A stretch of 13,784 nucleotides of DNA from Sulfitobacter sp. (GTDB lineage Bacteria; Pseudomonadota; Alphaproteobacteria; Rhodobacterales; Rhodobacteraceae): assembly GCA_024636405.1 (NCBI GenBank), contig JAGXHC010000272.1, forward strand, positions 1 to 13,784, read 5' to 3'. Of this stretch, positions 13,386-13,784 are shown one piece after another. A program made the translations under genes and the position numbers. Under the pieces are notes generated by a model that ran no database searches, was not told the origin of the DNA, and saw only the letters and a list, made by a program, of their open reading frames with translations. Numbering within the stretch: the first letter of the stretch is position 1; each line of letters opens with the position of its first letter.

Positions 13386-13784
13386 ATGATCAGATCAATG
13401 ACAGGCTTCGCCGCAGCAAGCGGCGCGCAACCGCCTTTCAGCTGGGGATGGGAACTGCGATCGGTCAACGGCAAAGGTCTGGATATCCGCCTGCGGGTTC
13501 CGGATTGGATCGAAGGACTTGAGGCCGGTTTGCGCAAAACCCTGACGGAGGCGGCCACGCGCGGAAATATCTCGTGCAGCCTGCGGGTGACGCGCGAAGA
13601 GGCGGGCGGTGGATTGTCGGTCAACGCCAATCAGCTTGAAACTGTGCTGGACGCCTTGCACCAGATTGAGACGCGGGCGATGGACGCAGGCATTTCGCTC
13701 GCGCCGTCCAAGGCCACTGATATCGTAACCATGCGCGGCGTGCTTGAAATCAGCAGTGCTAATGATGACACCGTTGCCCTTGGC
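13386..13784 (+). CDS. yicC: YicC/YloC-family endoribonuclease, N-terminal part
   Basis: The first 133 residues of a protein that runs off the window. The start MIRSMTGFA is the hallmark of the YicC family, followed by WGWELRSVNGKGLDIRLRVPDWIEGLE (24-50), the usual conserved block (ELRSVN.R.LD). YicC of E. coli and YloC of Bacillus are endoribonucleases; YicC has been linked to decay of the small RNA RyhB. The protein acts in the cytoplasm. The ATG at 13386 has a perfect AAGGAGGT five bases upstream. A later ATG at 13398 would lose the family N-terminus. In many alphaproteobacteria the next gene is gmk (guanylate kinase), which lies outside the window here. Confidence 0.92.
   Translation, partial: MIRSMTGFAAASGAQPPFSWGWELRSVNGKGLDIRLRVPDWIEGLEAGLRKTLTEAATRGNISCSLRVTREEAGGGLSVNANQLETVLDALHQIETRAMDAGISLAPSKATDIVTMRGVLEISSANDDTVALG

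Noticed and set aside
13286..13661. Two overlapping open frames on - opposite the start of yicC.
   Set aside because: The + frame begins MIRSMTGFA after a perfect Shine-Dalgarno and is clearly the gene. The - frames have no recognisable features.

Overview
The window looks like chromosomal DNA of an alphaproteobacterium, most likely a marine Rhodobacteraceae (Roseobacter-clade) species. This rests on the moderately high GC content, the protein families present (IalB, PAS_5, class II DAHP synthase, a GlxA-type regulator) and the tone of the protein sequences. It was judged by reading alone, with no database search. No mobile element, phage gene, CRISPR array, tRNA or rRNA is visible, and all the genes look like ordinary long-term residents.

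Layout. (1) 1-144: the 3' end of a FabF/NodE-like beta-ketoacyl-ACP synthase on +. It converges, across a hairpin terminator, on an exported IalB-family protein on - (215-886). (2) 887-1383: about 500 bp without a convincing protein gene but rich in RNA signals. On the - strand there is a textbook Rho-independent terminator (UUCG tetraloop followed by six U) preceded by an 11-bp hairpin with a CCUCCU loop and a free CUUCCUCCC stretch. I read this as an unannotated trans-acting small RNA of the anti-Shine-Dalgarno type. A second short - transcript, with a good promoter (TTGACG-17-TAAATT) and its own terminator, lies just beyond it. (3) 1384-2928: a HerA/FtsK-like ATPase of the DUF853/YjgR family on +. 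(4) 3004-9552, all on -: a complete branched-chain or other hydrophobic amino acid (HAAT) ABC importer. In transcription order it is livK2, livK1, livG, livF, livH, livM, with two closely related binding proteins for one set of permeases and ATPases. (5) 9717-10721 on -: a GlxA/ArgR-type AraC regulator directly upstream of the transporter. (6) 10914-12284 on +: class II DAHP synthase, the entry step of the shikimate pathway. (7) 12391-13095 on -: a PAS_5 protein. (8) 13386 to the end on +: the start of a YicC-family endoribonuclease, with a strong Shine-Dalgarno inside a structured leader.

How it fits together. The regulator and transporter genes form a plausible amino acid uptake module. livG/livF and livH/livM overlap by four bases, and livF/livH are three bases apart, which indicates translational coupling. 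Each livK gene is followed by a strong intercistronic hairpin, and the two livK genes share an upstream element, so the binding proteins are probably made in excess of the membrane parts. The candidate small RNA can pair with AGGGAG-type ribosome binding sites, including those of livK1 and of the adjacent ATPase gene. That recalls the AbcR/alpha-r15 small RNAs, which repress amino acid ABC transporters in rhizobia. This link is an inference. The small-RNA cluster at 1030-1340 is the least ordinary part of the window.
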